A stretch of DNA of 64,000 nucleotides from Dentipellis sp. KUC8613 (lineage: Eukaryota; Basidiomycota; Agaricomycetes; Russulales; Hericiaceae), in contig NSJX01000001.1 of NCBI GenBank assembly GCA_002286715.1, forward strand, positions 1,055,835 to 1,119,834, read 5' to 3'. Both the position numbers and the translations under genes were made by a program. Every line of letters starts with the position of its first letter. Position 1 is the stretch's first letter. Below the pieces are notes generated by a model. It was not told the origin of the DNA. It searched no databases and saw nothing but the letters and a program-made list of their open reading frames with translations. This document shows, in pieces, positions 54,680-64,000 of the stretch.

Positions 54680-57600
54680 CTATCCCCCGCCACGCTCCCC
54701 GCTCCCCTCCCAGCCGCCCAGTCCAACCCGCTTCAGCACCGCTAACCGCCCCTCGTCCATTGCCAGCCAGTTCGTCCCATCCCGCACTCGCTCTCCCTGG
54801 CTGTTGCGCGTCTGTCGTCCCCCCTTCTTCTCCCGCGTACCCTCCCGTCCCGCTTCCCCCGCCGCATGCGCATCCATTATACACCTGATCCACGGCTCGT
54901 ACTCCAAGAATACAGTCGTCCGCTGTAGGGTAAATGCATACTGTGGCACATTCCCATGCAGCGCGTATTCAAACTCGGCCTCATACGTCCCCTCCTTGTG
55001 CCTTGTAGACGCACCCTCCCGCTCTGTCGACGTAGCACTCCCGTTAATAGACTTCAGCAGCATCTCCCCTGCTGCTGCCGCCATCGCAGCATCTTGAGCA
55101 TAGTACTCTGGGGTTACCGCCACCTCGTCCCGGAGCACGGCCTCGACGCCCGTATACCCGTTTTGGTCATCCGCATGACTCGTGGAAACACCCAGCACCC
55201 AAGGGTGCGACAGCGTGCAGAACGCGTCCAGCGCAGACACGGAGTCTGCGTTCCGCTCCCGCTGCACCAGTTGGCGCAGCTGTTCCCGCGAGTCCATATC
55301 CGGCTTCATATGTACGTTTTCGGCCGCGTCGAAGAACTTGTCCAGCGGTACGTCCCTCGCTTCATATGCTTCGCTAGAGTGGAAAAGATGCTGAGAAACC
55401 TTCGCCGACTGCCCAAACTGGCACTGATTGATACATTGTCGCAAGTCCACATGGTGCTCAGAAGACTCCCCTGGCTCTGCGAGGCCACGATGGTCAGGAG
55501 GGGCCTTCATACGTTCGGATGCTGTAATGACTTCTAGACAATATTCTCGCTTGACAGGTATTCCTTCCGCAGCACATAACCCGAGCAGAAATGACGCTGC
55601 GACGGATTGCGGGGCTGATGAAAAGAAGAGGTTATTTTGTAGGGGCAGATCCTCTGTGGGAACCAACGTCGTATCTGCGCTGTAATTAGCGAAGAGCAAC
55701 ACACAATGAATGAAAAGCAATTTACCGTTACATGTCATTACCACGGGCCGTTTACACTCCTTGATGAACTTCACAACCGCAGGCCAGAAGCCAGCATCCT
55801 CTCTGAAGAGAATGTCTACCTCTTCGAACAAGATAATGGACTGCCGGAAAGTGGTGTCAGCCTGCAGCTCTTTCACGGCAGCTTCTTCGTCACGGATGAC
55901 AGCCTGTGAGCTGGGCGCAGTTGAATCGGCTATGTCCGACGATGCTTGTGAATGGGGGACAATATTGGCGGGGGCGGCGTCCTCGTCCACGTCGAGCGGT
56001 TCGTCCTGTGTACCCTGCCGATGCAGTCGTCGCCTAGAAGAAACGGCTTCCGACCGCTCACCGCCCTGAAAGAAAGATGCGATGGCGCTCGGAAGGGGCT
56101 GCGGTGGGACTGCGGTGGAACCAGGAGACGCATTGTCTTCCGCGCGCGTACGTGGCCTTTGTACCAGGTGGTTCCTTCCAACGTCGCCGATCAAGCCATC
56201 CAGACTAGTGCTGCCGCGCTTGCCTATGCCGGGGTAGACTTCGAAGACTTCCCATCCCAGCTCGTCCGCGCAGGCATAGACGGCCGCGGTCTTCCCACAC
56301 CCTGGCGGGCCAGACAGGAGTATTGTATTGTGAATTTTGTCGCCCAAGACGAAGGGGTTGACTGGCACGGGATGCTCCGTGCTTTCTTGATCTTCTTGGA
56401 ACATTCCTTCGAGCATGAAGAAGTCATCGTCGTAGTCGTTGCTGATTGGAATATCCTCTTCGATTACGTCGTCATCCACTATCCAGTCATCGACCGTAAC
56501 ACGCCGCTTTTTGCCAGGGCGCTGGACCTCACGCAGTATCTGTGGACGTTTTGCCTTGCGCTTGCGCCGCGCCGAGTTGGACACGGCTTTACGGCCGCCT
56601 GATTGACTCGAAGACGGCCCCGCAACAGGACCATCGAAGTGTAGCCTAAGAGCCTGAAGCCAGTCGCGGAGATAGCATGCATTTCGTTCGTTCCCAAGTA
56701 CTTGGTCGGCACGTCGTGGCCGCCACTTTTCGCACCAGTTTTCCTGCGAAGGCTCTTTGGCCCGAGATCGTTCATCCACGCGCTCCGACGGGTCAAAGAA
56801 GCGGGATATAGCGGGATAGGCTTCCCGATGCTGGTCGGTGGTAGAGTCGAGAATGGAATCGTCGGTCGTCGATGAATCCTCTGGAGGCTCGCGAAGTTTG
56901 TCTTCAGTCGGTCTTTCAGTAAAAGAGGTTAGAGAGGGCTGGGTAAGAAATGGCTCTATGGGTATATGCGGAGGCCCAGAGCCCGAGGCTTCAGAGATGG
57001 GTAGACGGCCGAATGGAATTTGTGCGTCGGAGAACTCAGTTTGAGGACCACGCGCATGTTGTGTTTCCTCGCTCGGAAACGGAGCTGCATGGCTGACAGA
57101 GTGTCGAGATCTCGTCGGAGACGATGGCGGTCGCTGGACTGCTGACCTAGAGGGGAACGGGGTAATGCGGATTTCGCGAACAGGAGAAGCCTCAATTATA
57201 ATGGGTTTGCGCTCGGTACCTTGGTCAGGTTTGGTTGTTTTCCGACTGGAAAGCACGTCGTTCGGGGCAGACTTCGTCTGTTTCTTTCCCTTTCTGCCCC
57301 TGGGCTTCGACTTGGTGGGTTGTGACGAGCTGCCTGAACCTGAGGCCCGAGGCGAGGCAGGCATAGGTTCGTCGTCGGTGATATCAATGATGGCATCGTC
57401 TTGCATGAAGGTCGTGCTGTTCGGCATAGATAACGTCCTCACGGGACGACTGACCTTCTCAAACAAAGGGAAGAGCTTCTTGGGAGGAGCCCTCTCTGAA
57501 TGTCGAAGACACCGTCGGTGTCCACAGGGCTAACTGAAAACACACTGCTTACCTGCAGGAGGCTGGGTCATCACGGTCAAGCCGCTACCCCTAATGTTCA

Positions 57601-57924
57601 ACTCGTCCTCGTCAGCGACAATGTCGATAACTGGGGAGGACCGCTTCGCATGGTCTGTGGCATTGTGCTCGGGGCTTGGGTCAGGCTGCGTCTTGCCCTC
57701 TGCCGTGGTCTCCGCTTGCACGGAAGATGGATTTGGAGCCTCTTCAGTTTCGGCAATTACACTTTCGGTAGTTTTGACAGCAAAGTGATCCAGGATGCTC
57801 TTCTGGCCGGGCTTGCCCTGCGAAGGTACAACGCTTGGTCCTCGAGGACGGTGTCACAAGGTCAACGACGTACAGTCTTCGATTTCTGTCTCCGGGGAGC
57901 TGCCCTCTTCTTCACATCGGACAT
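54680..57924 (-). CDS. ELG1: Elg1/ATAD5-type PCNA unloader, RFC-like subunit (1,026 aa)
   Basis: Elg1 replaces Rfc1 in an alternative clamp loader that unloads PCNA after replication. Exons are 57924-57874, 57817-57553, 57495-55726 and 55674-54680. The start MSDVKKRAAPRRQKSKT is joined to GKPGQKSILDHFAVK, where QKSILDHF fits a PCNA-interacting PIP box. A long disordered region with candidate SUMO-interaction patches (VIDIVADEDE, IIDITDDEP) follows. The AAA+ core starts at WCEKWRPRRADQVLGNE. It has Walker A SGPPGCGKTAAVYACADELGW, cut by an insertion before it (KKRRVTVDDWIVDDD), and Walker B SIILFEEVDILF. Next come VVMTCN with sensor 1, TLVPTEDLPLQ, and VDLRQCINQCQF. Intron 3 (55725-55675) is 51 bp and stop-free. 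No arginine finger of the usual SRC form was noted. Confidence 0.83.
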
Positions 57925-58137
57925 GTTGTCTTTCACGGTGGAGGGTGCGCGTGAGAGTGGACGAGGGGTAGCTGGTGAGCCTTGCAAGGCTTTGGACGCG
58001 ACACGCACGGAGCCAGTCAGCCTTGGTCGAAATCCACGCGTCGCGCGTCGCGTCACTGGACGTGACCCAACCTCTCTTCGCGCCGTTCTCACGCTCGTCG
58101 ACCCTTCCTTGATCTTTGCCAGCTGAATATTCTGAGC
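57925..58137. promoter_or_regulatory. Shared promoter region, ELG1 / JMJD7-like gene
   Basis: These 213 bp lie between the divergent start codons at 57924 and 58138. No TATA box is seen. Open frames cross it on the minus strand but have no plausible start. Confidence 0.5.
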
Positions 58138-59578
58138 ATGGAGGCAGTACCTCGAGAGGCAAGGATTTCTTTGTTGAAATGGATATCTGAAGAGTATCAC
58201 AGTGCGTACAGCCCGCGCCATGAGCCGCGATCTTGGCTAGTTCCGACGACCTTGACTTGCAGGTATGAATGGATCCTACTATGACACCCTGGATTCGCCA
58301 CCAACGCCACTAGAGTTTTCTCGCATCTGCCATATATCGCGCCCAGTGCTGATCAAAGGTGATACACTGGAGTAGTTGGTTTCCATCCCCACAGCCACTC
58401 AGTATAGGCCAATCTGTCAGGATGCGACGTCTCGAGGACAAGACAGTGGACTAACGACTTTCTCTCAAAGAAAATGGGGAATCAGCTTATCTCTATCGCT
58501 GTGACCCCGAATGGGTTAGTCCTTTCTTTTATGAATGTCAAGCGATGCAGCTCATGTAGCAGATGTGCCTGAGGTTAGCTTTGCGGATGCTGTGACGACC
58601 GCTGAAGATGGAAAGCTTTACTTCACGGAGCCACACGTCGAAAAAATGACCATGGATTCCTTCCTTGCTTTATTGGAAGACACTTCCGGTAGGCAATCGC
58701 CAGCTGCCATCGACACTGCATTCCGAGACGACAGCGGGCACAGGGAAAGCGGCACACTATCTGCAGTCGCAAAACGGGAACATGTATCAAAGCTCGTTCT
58801 TTGATGCTCCGGACGATGCACCATCCGAATTTGAACCCCTCAGGCCAGATGTCCCAGCCGAAATCGATTGGTGTAGTGAAGCATTCGGTAAACAATTTCT
58901 GTCACACCATCCCCCTATTGAACCTCATGTTACATAGGTAAACACCCTGACGCCGTAAACTTGTGGATTGGGAATGACCGAAGCGTCACTAGCGTGCACA
59001 GCGGTAGGTTTCGTCGATGCAGTGCGGTGTTGTATTGCTCAGATATGAGATAGATCCATATGAAAATATATACTACGTCGTACGAGGTTGCAAGACTTTC
59101 GTGCTCTTACCTCCAACAGACGGCTTTTACTTACAAGGTGAGTGCAACCGCATAGGAGTGCATAGACGTGATCCCACAATACTTTGCAGAACGTCTCTAT
59201 CCCCATGCTGTATACAAGCCCACAGGACCTGGAGGAAGGCTTGTTCTGACACCTTCTCGAGACACGCCAGCTATTCGCTGGTCTTCAATAACAGACCCGG
59301 ACTTCGTCCAGAAACTACCACCTTCAGCACACCCGATAACAATATCCGTACACGCAGGTGAATCGCTATATCTCCCAGCTGGGTGGTGGCATCATGTCAG
59401 CCAGTCGAGGGAAACAACTGTCGCATTAAACTGGTGGTATGATATCGAAAGCCAGGGGATGTCTTGGGTGTGGCTAAATTTCCTTCGGGGAGGAGATGAT
59501 GTCCCAGATGTAATTGAGACCGGAATCAAGGAAGAGGATGCCGTTAGTTTGGACCTGAAAGAGAAAATTTCAGTTTAG
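58138..59578 (+). CDS. JMJD7-like JmjC hydroxylase (351 aa)
   Basis: Eight exons join in frame: 58138-58201, 58263-58358, 58421-58514, 58579-58688, 58735-58887, 58938-59003, 59054-59137 and 59190-59578. The N-terminus reads MEAVPREARISLLKWISEEY, then SPPTPLEFSRICHISRPVLI, as in JMJD7. The cupin-type 2-oxoglutarate/Fe(II) oxygenase core has HPDAVNLWIGNDRSVTSVHSD, giving the iron-binding H-x-D. It continues with PYENIYYVVRGCKTFVLLPP, where Lys is a candidate 2-oxoglutarate ligand, and the distal His in LYLPAGWWHHVSQS, then VALNWWYD. Human JMJD7 hydroxylates a lysine in DRG GTPases of the TRAFAC class. The fungal substrate is inferred only. Intron 2 has a weak GTGATA donor. Confidence 0.8.
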
Positions 59579-59854
59579 ATACTTGTAACCCCTTCATTCG
59601 TTTTTTGTTATATTCTTTTCACCATCCCCGCAATCTGACCACCAGCCAGTTCTCCAAGCGCCCGCCGACGGCGGGAGTGGTTTCCGTAAACGGTATGTGA
59701 CCTTGAGTCTCGGTCACGGTACCGTGTTGTCACACCGAATCTCCGTTTTTCCTTACTCGCTTATTCGAGACTGCATCGACCGCAAGCAGCTCTCAACCGC
59801 GTCAAAACCAGCTTTGAGGCCAAATCTCACCTTCACTACACAAGATCATTCATA

Positions 59855-60574
59855 ATGGCTAAAGACAAGAAGGAAAAGAAGTCGAAGGTCGCTGCTGAGG
59901 TCGCTGCTGAAGACGCTGTGGTAGCAGACGTCGAAATGGGAGATGAGGTGAGACTCACGTTCGTCCATGGGATACCCATGTAACCGAGTGCCGACAAGAC
60001 CACAGAAAAGGCGCATAAGAAGGACAAGGAAGAGATCGTCGTCTCTCCTGAGGACTTGTCACCGATAGCGCATCCTCTCGCGCAGAAGAAATTGTTGAAG
60101 AAGCTGCATAAGACCATCAAAAAAGGTTTGCACTTTCCATCTTTTCCGAGATTTTAAATGACGTTGGCTACTTTAACAGCGTCGAAGAGCAGGCAGGTCA
60201 AGAGAGGCGTAAAAGAAGTCGCGAAGGGTATCCGCAAGGGTGAAAAAGGGTACGAACGTTCGCTGTCTTTCTCGGAACGCGGCTAACGCGTCTTTAGGCT
60301 GCTCGTATTGGCAGCAGACATCTCGCCCATGGACATTATCTCCCATCTACCGGTGATGTGCGAGGAAGCAGAGATCCCATACGTGTTCGTGACTTCCAAG
60401 GAGGAGCTGGGCCATGCAAGCTCGACAAAACGACCAACAAGTTGTGTCATGGTCTGCCCGGACACAAAGCGGGGCAAGCGAAAGGAGGCAGAAGGCAAGG
60501 ACGACGACTACCGAGAGTTGTACGATGAGTGCTGTCGAGAGGTGCAGAAGCTGGACCAGAGAGTAGTGTTCTGA
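59855..60574 (+). CDS. NHP2: H/ACA ribonucleoprotein subunit Nhp2 (188 aa)
   Basis: Nhp2 is an L7Ae-type core protein of H/ACA snoRNPs, which guide pseudouridylation of rRNA. Exons are 59855-59947, 59999-60125, 60180-60249 and 60298-60574. A lysine-rich N-terminus (MAKDKKEKKSKVAAEV) precedes SPIAHPLAQKKLLKKLHKTI, the RNA-binding strand KRGVKEVAKGIRKGEKGLLV, LAADISPMDIISHLPVMCEE and VTSKEELGHASSTKRPTSCV. These are the family's typical blocks in order. The tail (REVQKLDQRVVF) is slightly longer than in yeast, which has 156 residues, mostly through the N-terminal extension. The AG acceptor of intron 1 is CAAG. It lies upstream of BFR1 on the same strand. Confidence 0.9.
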
Positions 60575-60850
60575 GTGTGTCGCTGAATTTTGTATATAAT
60601 ATCCTCCTACTATCCTCTTTTCGTCTCTGGACGCACTGGGCGACATAGCTTGAGTTTCCTTCCCACTCGACTGAAAGTGGGGAGACCGACCGATTTGAGC
60701 CGTGCCGGGCAAAGTAGACGTTCTCACGCACGCGCCGAGCTCGCGGGCTAATTATTGCGTTTGGCGCAGAGAGTCCACGTCGCAGTGCTTCCACGTCCAC
60801 ACCACTTTGTCTCGACGTCCTTCTCGCCTCCCCGTGTTTCCCTCTTCACT

Positions 60851-62634
60851 ATGTCCGCACCCAAAGCAAAAGCAGCGACTTCTGGTCGCGCAAAGAAAGC
60901 TACCGAGGCTTCTACGAATGGCGCTTCTGCACCTGCTGTCAACGGCTCGGTCGAGGAGAAGGCACCCGTGTCGGGTTCCGGAAAGCCAGACAAGGCGGCG
61001 TACGATGCGGAGCAAGACGCGATTAAGGTGGACATCGAGGCCTTGCAGGTCAAGCTTGTGAGTCATTTCATGTGCTAGCGTCTCTCGCGTGGTCTCATGC
61101 GCATCCATGATGCAAGTCTGCCGTTCGCGAGAAAATATCTCTCGTCTCTAAGACGGGGACAGGGAACGATAGACGCAATGACCTCCGAAGCCAGCTTGAC
61201 GAGATGCGAGGCAAGCAGTCCAACAACAAGGCCTCGCGCAACAAAATTCATGAGCAAATCAAGGCTATTCAGGAAGGTATTCAGAAGAAGGTGGGCAGAG
61301 CTGCACGCAACTTATTATCCCCCATGTCTGACCATAGCAATAGAACAAAGATCTTCAGACTGCCAGGGGAAAGACGCAGTTCCGGACAGTCGAGGATGTC
61401 GACGCGCACATCAGGCACGTTCCACGTCAGTATACCTGCATGCCAGCTAAACGTTTCATCTAGGAACCTTGAGAAGCAGGTTGAGTCCGGCTCGATGAAG
61501 CTTGCTGACGAAAAGAGGGCGCTGCAGGAAATTAGCCAAAGCAAGCGCCTGCGTAGGACTGTGGAGGGCTTCCAGACGGAAATTGACTCTATCGAGGCCG
61601 ACCGCGCAAAGCTGGACGAGTTGCACAAGCAGCTTGACGACCCAGAGGCTATCGCTCTCTCCCGGAAGTACGACGCGGTCAAGGCCGAGCTCGACGAGTT
61701 GAAGAAGGAGAGCGACGAGGTCTACGCTAGCCGCAACAAGCTGTTTGACGAACGGAGCGACCTGCAAACCCAGATGGACACGCTCTACAATCGCAAGCGG
61801 GAGTCGGCTCAGAAGTACCGCGAAGCCAACGACCGTTACTGGGCGAAGGTCAACGAGGACAAGGCCAGGCGTGCGGAGCGGGCTCGCGCTCAACGCGCGG
61901 CCGAGGAGGAACAGAAGAAGAAGGAACTTGCAGAGCGCCTCCGTGAAGAGGCCGCTCAGCCAGCTTTCCAGATCCAGATCGAGGATTGTCAGACGCTTAT
62001 CGACTACTTCAGCGGCAAACCCTCGGCTACCGCCTCCGCCTCCGTCGCACGGGTCTTGGCCGACGAGCCGAAGCTTGACCTCCGGAAGGTTGAGGCAGGG
62101 CCCGCAGAAGGCTTGATCGTGCGCAAGAAAAAGGGTGGAGACGAGGAGTCTTACTTCGTGGGTGGCAAGGGCAAAGGCAAGGGGAAGGGCAACACCAAAG
62201 CTCCCAACAACGGAGCCGACGCGTCCAGCACCTCTACTGCATCGCTCCATGTCCCTTTGCCGACGCTCTCCGCCCTCCTGTCCCTCTCAATACCCCCACC
62301 ATCGTCTTCGGCGGACATCCCACGCGTTGTCGATGATCTGAACACAAAAAAGGCTTGGTTCGAGGCTAACCAGGCTCGCGTCACCGCGGAGGCTATTGCC
62401 AAGGCTGAAGCCGATATCCAGCGGCTTACTGGAGGCAAGACGGACGCGAAGAGCGCCACAGTGTCGGAGAAGGATGTTTCTCCGCCGAACGGAGGTGGTG
62501 AGAACCCAGCTGAGCCGGCACCTACGCCGCAGGTGAAAGATCTGCCTGCGACTGCGGTTGCCAGCGACGACGTCACTGAGAAGCTGGAGGAGGTGAAGGA
62601 GGAACAGGTCGAGGCCGAGGCCGCGGAGTCATAG
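60851..62634 (+). CDS. BFR1: Bfr1-like coiled-coil mRNP/nuclear segregation protein (540 aa)
   Basis: Exons are 60851-61057, 61117-61290, 61344-61414 and 61464-62634. Bfr1 in yeast associates with polyribosomes and mRNPs at the ER with Scp160 and affects secretion and ploidy. The protein starts MSAPKAKAATSGRAKKATE. Most of it is coiled coil: KVDIEALQVKL, SQLDEMRGKQSNNKASRNK, AHIRNLEKQVESGSMKLADE, KRALQEISQSKRLRR, SLRKYDAVKAELDEL-like heptads and KYREANDRYWAKVNEDKARR. Then come QIEDCQTLIDYFSG and LDLRKVEAGPAEGLIVRKKK, the conserved Bfr1 C-terminal blocks. A Lys/Gly linker and an Ala/Glu-rich acidic tail end it. Intron 3 has a GC donor (listed separately). Confidence 0.85.
61415..61463 (+). other. 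Probable GC-AG intron in BFR1
   Basis: The frame needs a join from CACATCAG to GAACCTTG to give AHIRNLEKQVE. The sequence at the donor is AG|GCACGT, with acceptor CATCTAG and a CTAAAC-like branch site (GCTAAACG) 15-20 bp upstream. Reading through meets an in-frame TAG. The GT donors nearby would give either a 38-bp intron or an immediate stop. Confidence 0.7.
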
Positions 62635-63010
62635 CGGTTGCTACCCGTTGAATACCTACCCGTTCTGCACATCTTACAAGCAATGACGATATCCTTCCTG
62701 CTCACTGACACGAGGCGCAGTCCTTTTCGAATAATAAGCAATACAGATTGAGACAGTCCACCACGAGGGGGCGTAACCAAGGTACATGTATATACCCAGA
62801 CAGCTGAAAGCAGCAGAAGCAGTTTCGATACAGGACGGGAGAGGCGGATGGTCATAAATAAGCAACAGTAGGGGACAATGCAAAAGCGACGAGAAATGAG
62901 ACTAAATACTAGCGAAATTATAATCCGCGCAAATATTGTAGTACGTCCAGGCTGAATACTTAACATCCAACATATAGGAAAGATATATAGGAGAAACCAG
63001 CGGGAGCCGT
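62635..63010. other. Convergent 3' flanks of BFR1 and the RFX-like gene
   Basis: This AT-rich interval of 376 bp lies between two stop codons. No gene or repeat is seen. Confidence 0.55.
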
Positions 63011-64000
63011 TCAGGCACCTCCCTCCGACTTCACGGCGTCTGGGTCCTGCTCTTGCTCTCCGCTTGTCGGCGCCCCGGTCGAGTTCAAGCCTAGATCTTG
63101 AGGAGTGAACGAAGCAACATCATACGTGTTGCCCGAGCCAGACACGTAATCGGGGAAAGACAGTCCTGCCTGGTGTACACCAGCCAAAGGATCGTCCTGA
63201 GGAACCGACGTATCCATATACGAAGGCAAGCCGTAGGCGTCATGATTATACGCGGAAGAGTCAAGAGAGCCAGGTGGGTATGGTTCGTGCTGCAGCGCGG
63301 CAAGCATACTGGAGGTGGTAGGGGTATGGTTCATCATTTGCTGTGGACGCGAGTCGATGCCGTTGCCGAACGACTCTTGCCCAGGCATTGGAGATAGGGT
63401 AAAGAATTGCTGTTGCATGACCGGCTCGACGGACGCCGCGACTGAGGTTGTTGACAGTGCAACATTGCGCAAGACGTTGAGCGCGATCCAATCGCTAAGT
63501 TGAGGGTAACACTGTAAGTGAAACAGTGTATGTGGTACCAAATAATGACCTACTCCAAGAACAACTTGAGGATCTGGAAAGCGCCGAAGGTGGGGTCACT
63601 TCGTATTGTCTATGAAATCGCCGGTCATTAGCTGCTCTTCGACGTACGAGAAGGTATTGGCTTACCAAATCTCGCATAACTTGGTTTGTCACGTAACCCC
63701 ACCGTATCAGCACGCTCCTCGAGCTCAAAGTGCTCCTATCCTCAGCACCATTGGGCCCCTGCCCTCCCATGAGCCTCTCGCAGCATTTGTCCGCCCACGT
63801 CATGACATCTCTGACAGGCTCCGCACTTTTCGCTAACCCGTCCATCAAGCTCCGGAAGTCGACTTCTAGAAGCTGCATAAGGTCTTCATGTCGACAGTTG
63901 CAGACTAGCGCAGACTGGTTGCGAACAGACTCAAAGTCAATCTTCTCCCAGGAACGTCGCATCTCGCTAAGTTGCTTCTGGTTGGTCAAAACCGTGTTGA
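63011..64000 (-). CDS. RFX-type transcription factor, C-terminal part (cut by right edge)
   Basis: Only the 3' end of this minus-strand gene is present. In protein order it reads RSWEKIDFESVRNQSALVCN, CRHEDLMQLLEVDFRSLMDG, MTWADKCCERLMG, then RSVLIRWGYVTNQVMRDL. After introns near 63660-63600 it continues with FGAFQILKLFLEDWIALNVL-type helices. Next is a Gln/Met-rich disordered tail (VMQQQFFTLSPMPGQESFGN) that ends SEGGA at TGA, 63011. The helical blocks resemble the extended dimerisation/repression region of RFX factors (human RFX1-3, S. pombe Sak1, yeast Crt1). The winged-helix DNA-binding domain must lie upstream, outside the window, so the family assignment is provisional. Confidence 0.6.

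Overview
This window is nuclear DNA of a filamentous basidiomycete, most likely an Agaricomycete (polypore or mushroom type). The evidence is the many short introns of about 47-70 bp with GT..AG ends and CTNAY-like branch sites, compact spacing of genes on both strands, GC-rich exons, and a fungal protein set. I assembled genes by reading protein frames across splice junctions. Exon coordinates are given where I could trace every junction and check that the total length is a multiple of three. No rRNA, tRNA, transposon or CRISPR array was recognised.

Layout. 1-11 kb: 5' part of a secreted glutaminase A (minus), a 74-residue peptide gene (plus), a GH18 chitinase (minus), a proline-rich unknown (plus), a WTAP/Mum2-type m6A-writer subunit (minus), and a second peptide gene (minus) paralogous to the first. 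11-25 kb: ankyrin protein resembling TORC2 subunit Avo2, a sucrose-type sugar transporter, Dph6 (diphthamide ligase) head-to-head with the beta subunit of Phe-tRNA synthetase, and a Bsd2/Ndfip adaptor. 25-32 kb: a small basic unknown protein, EMC10, a GNAT acetyltransferase and a tandem pair of short-chain dehydrogenases duplicated together with their promoters. 32-45 kb: a ThrE/Prm10-type membrane protein, the alpha subunit of Phe-tRNA synthetase, a Tvp38-type VTT-domain protein, a Ser/Pro-rich unknown, a Ca2+-regulated mitochondrial carrier and a Tma17-like proteasome-assembly chaperone. 45-64 kb: a long coiled-coil unknown, TFIIF-alpha, a bHLH factor, the alternative clamp loader subunit Elg1, a JMJD7-like hydroxylase, Nhp2, Bfr1, and the C-terminal part of an RFX-type factor running off the right edge.

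How the genes relate. Many are housekeeping and linked to protein synthesis or quality control: both subunits of cytosolic PheRS, Dph6, Nhp2, Bfr1, EMC10, Tma17 and a JMJD7-like protein. Several start head-to-head over 170-300 bp (Dph6/FRS1, FRS2/Tvp38, Elg1/JMJD7, coiled-coil/TFIIF-alpha, unknown/EMC10), which suggests shared promoters. The most novel-looking item is the pair of small proteins at 2.2 and 10.7 kb, which share a nearly invariant 20-residue core and have no function I can name. The gene-poor stretches at 6.6-8.8 kb and 10.9-12.6 kb hold nothing I can support.
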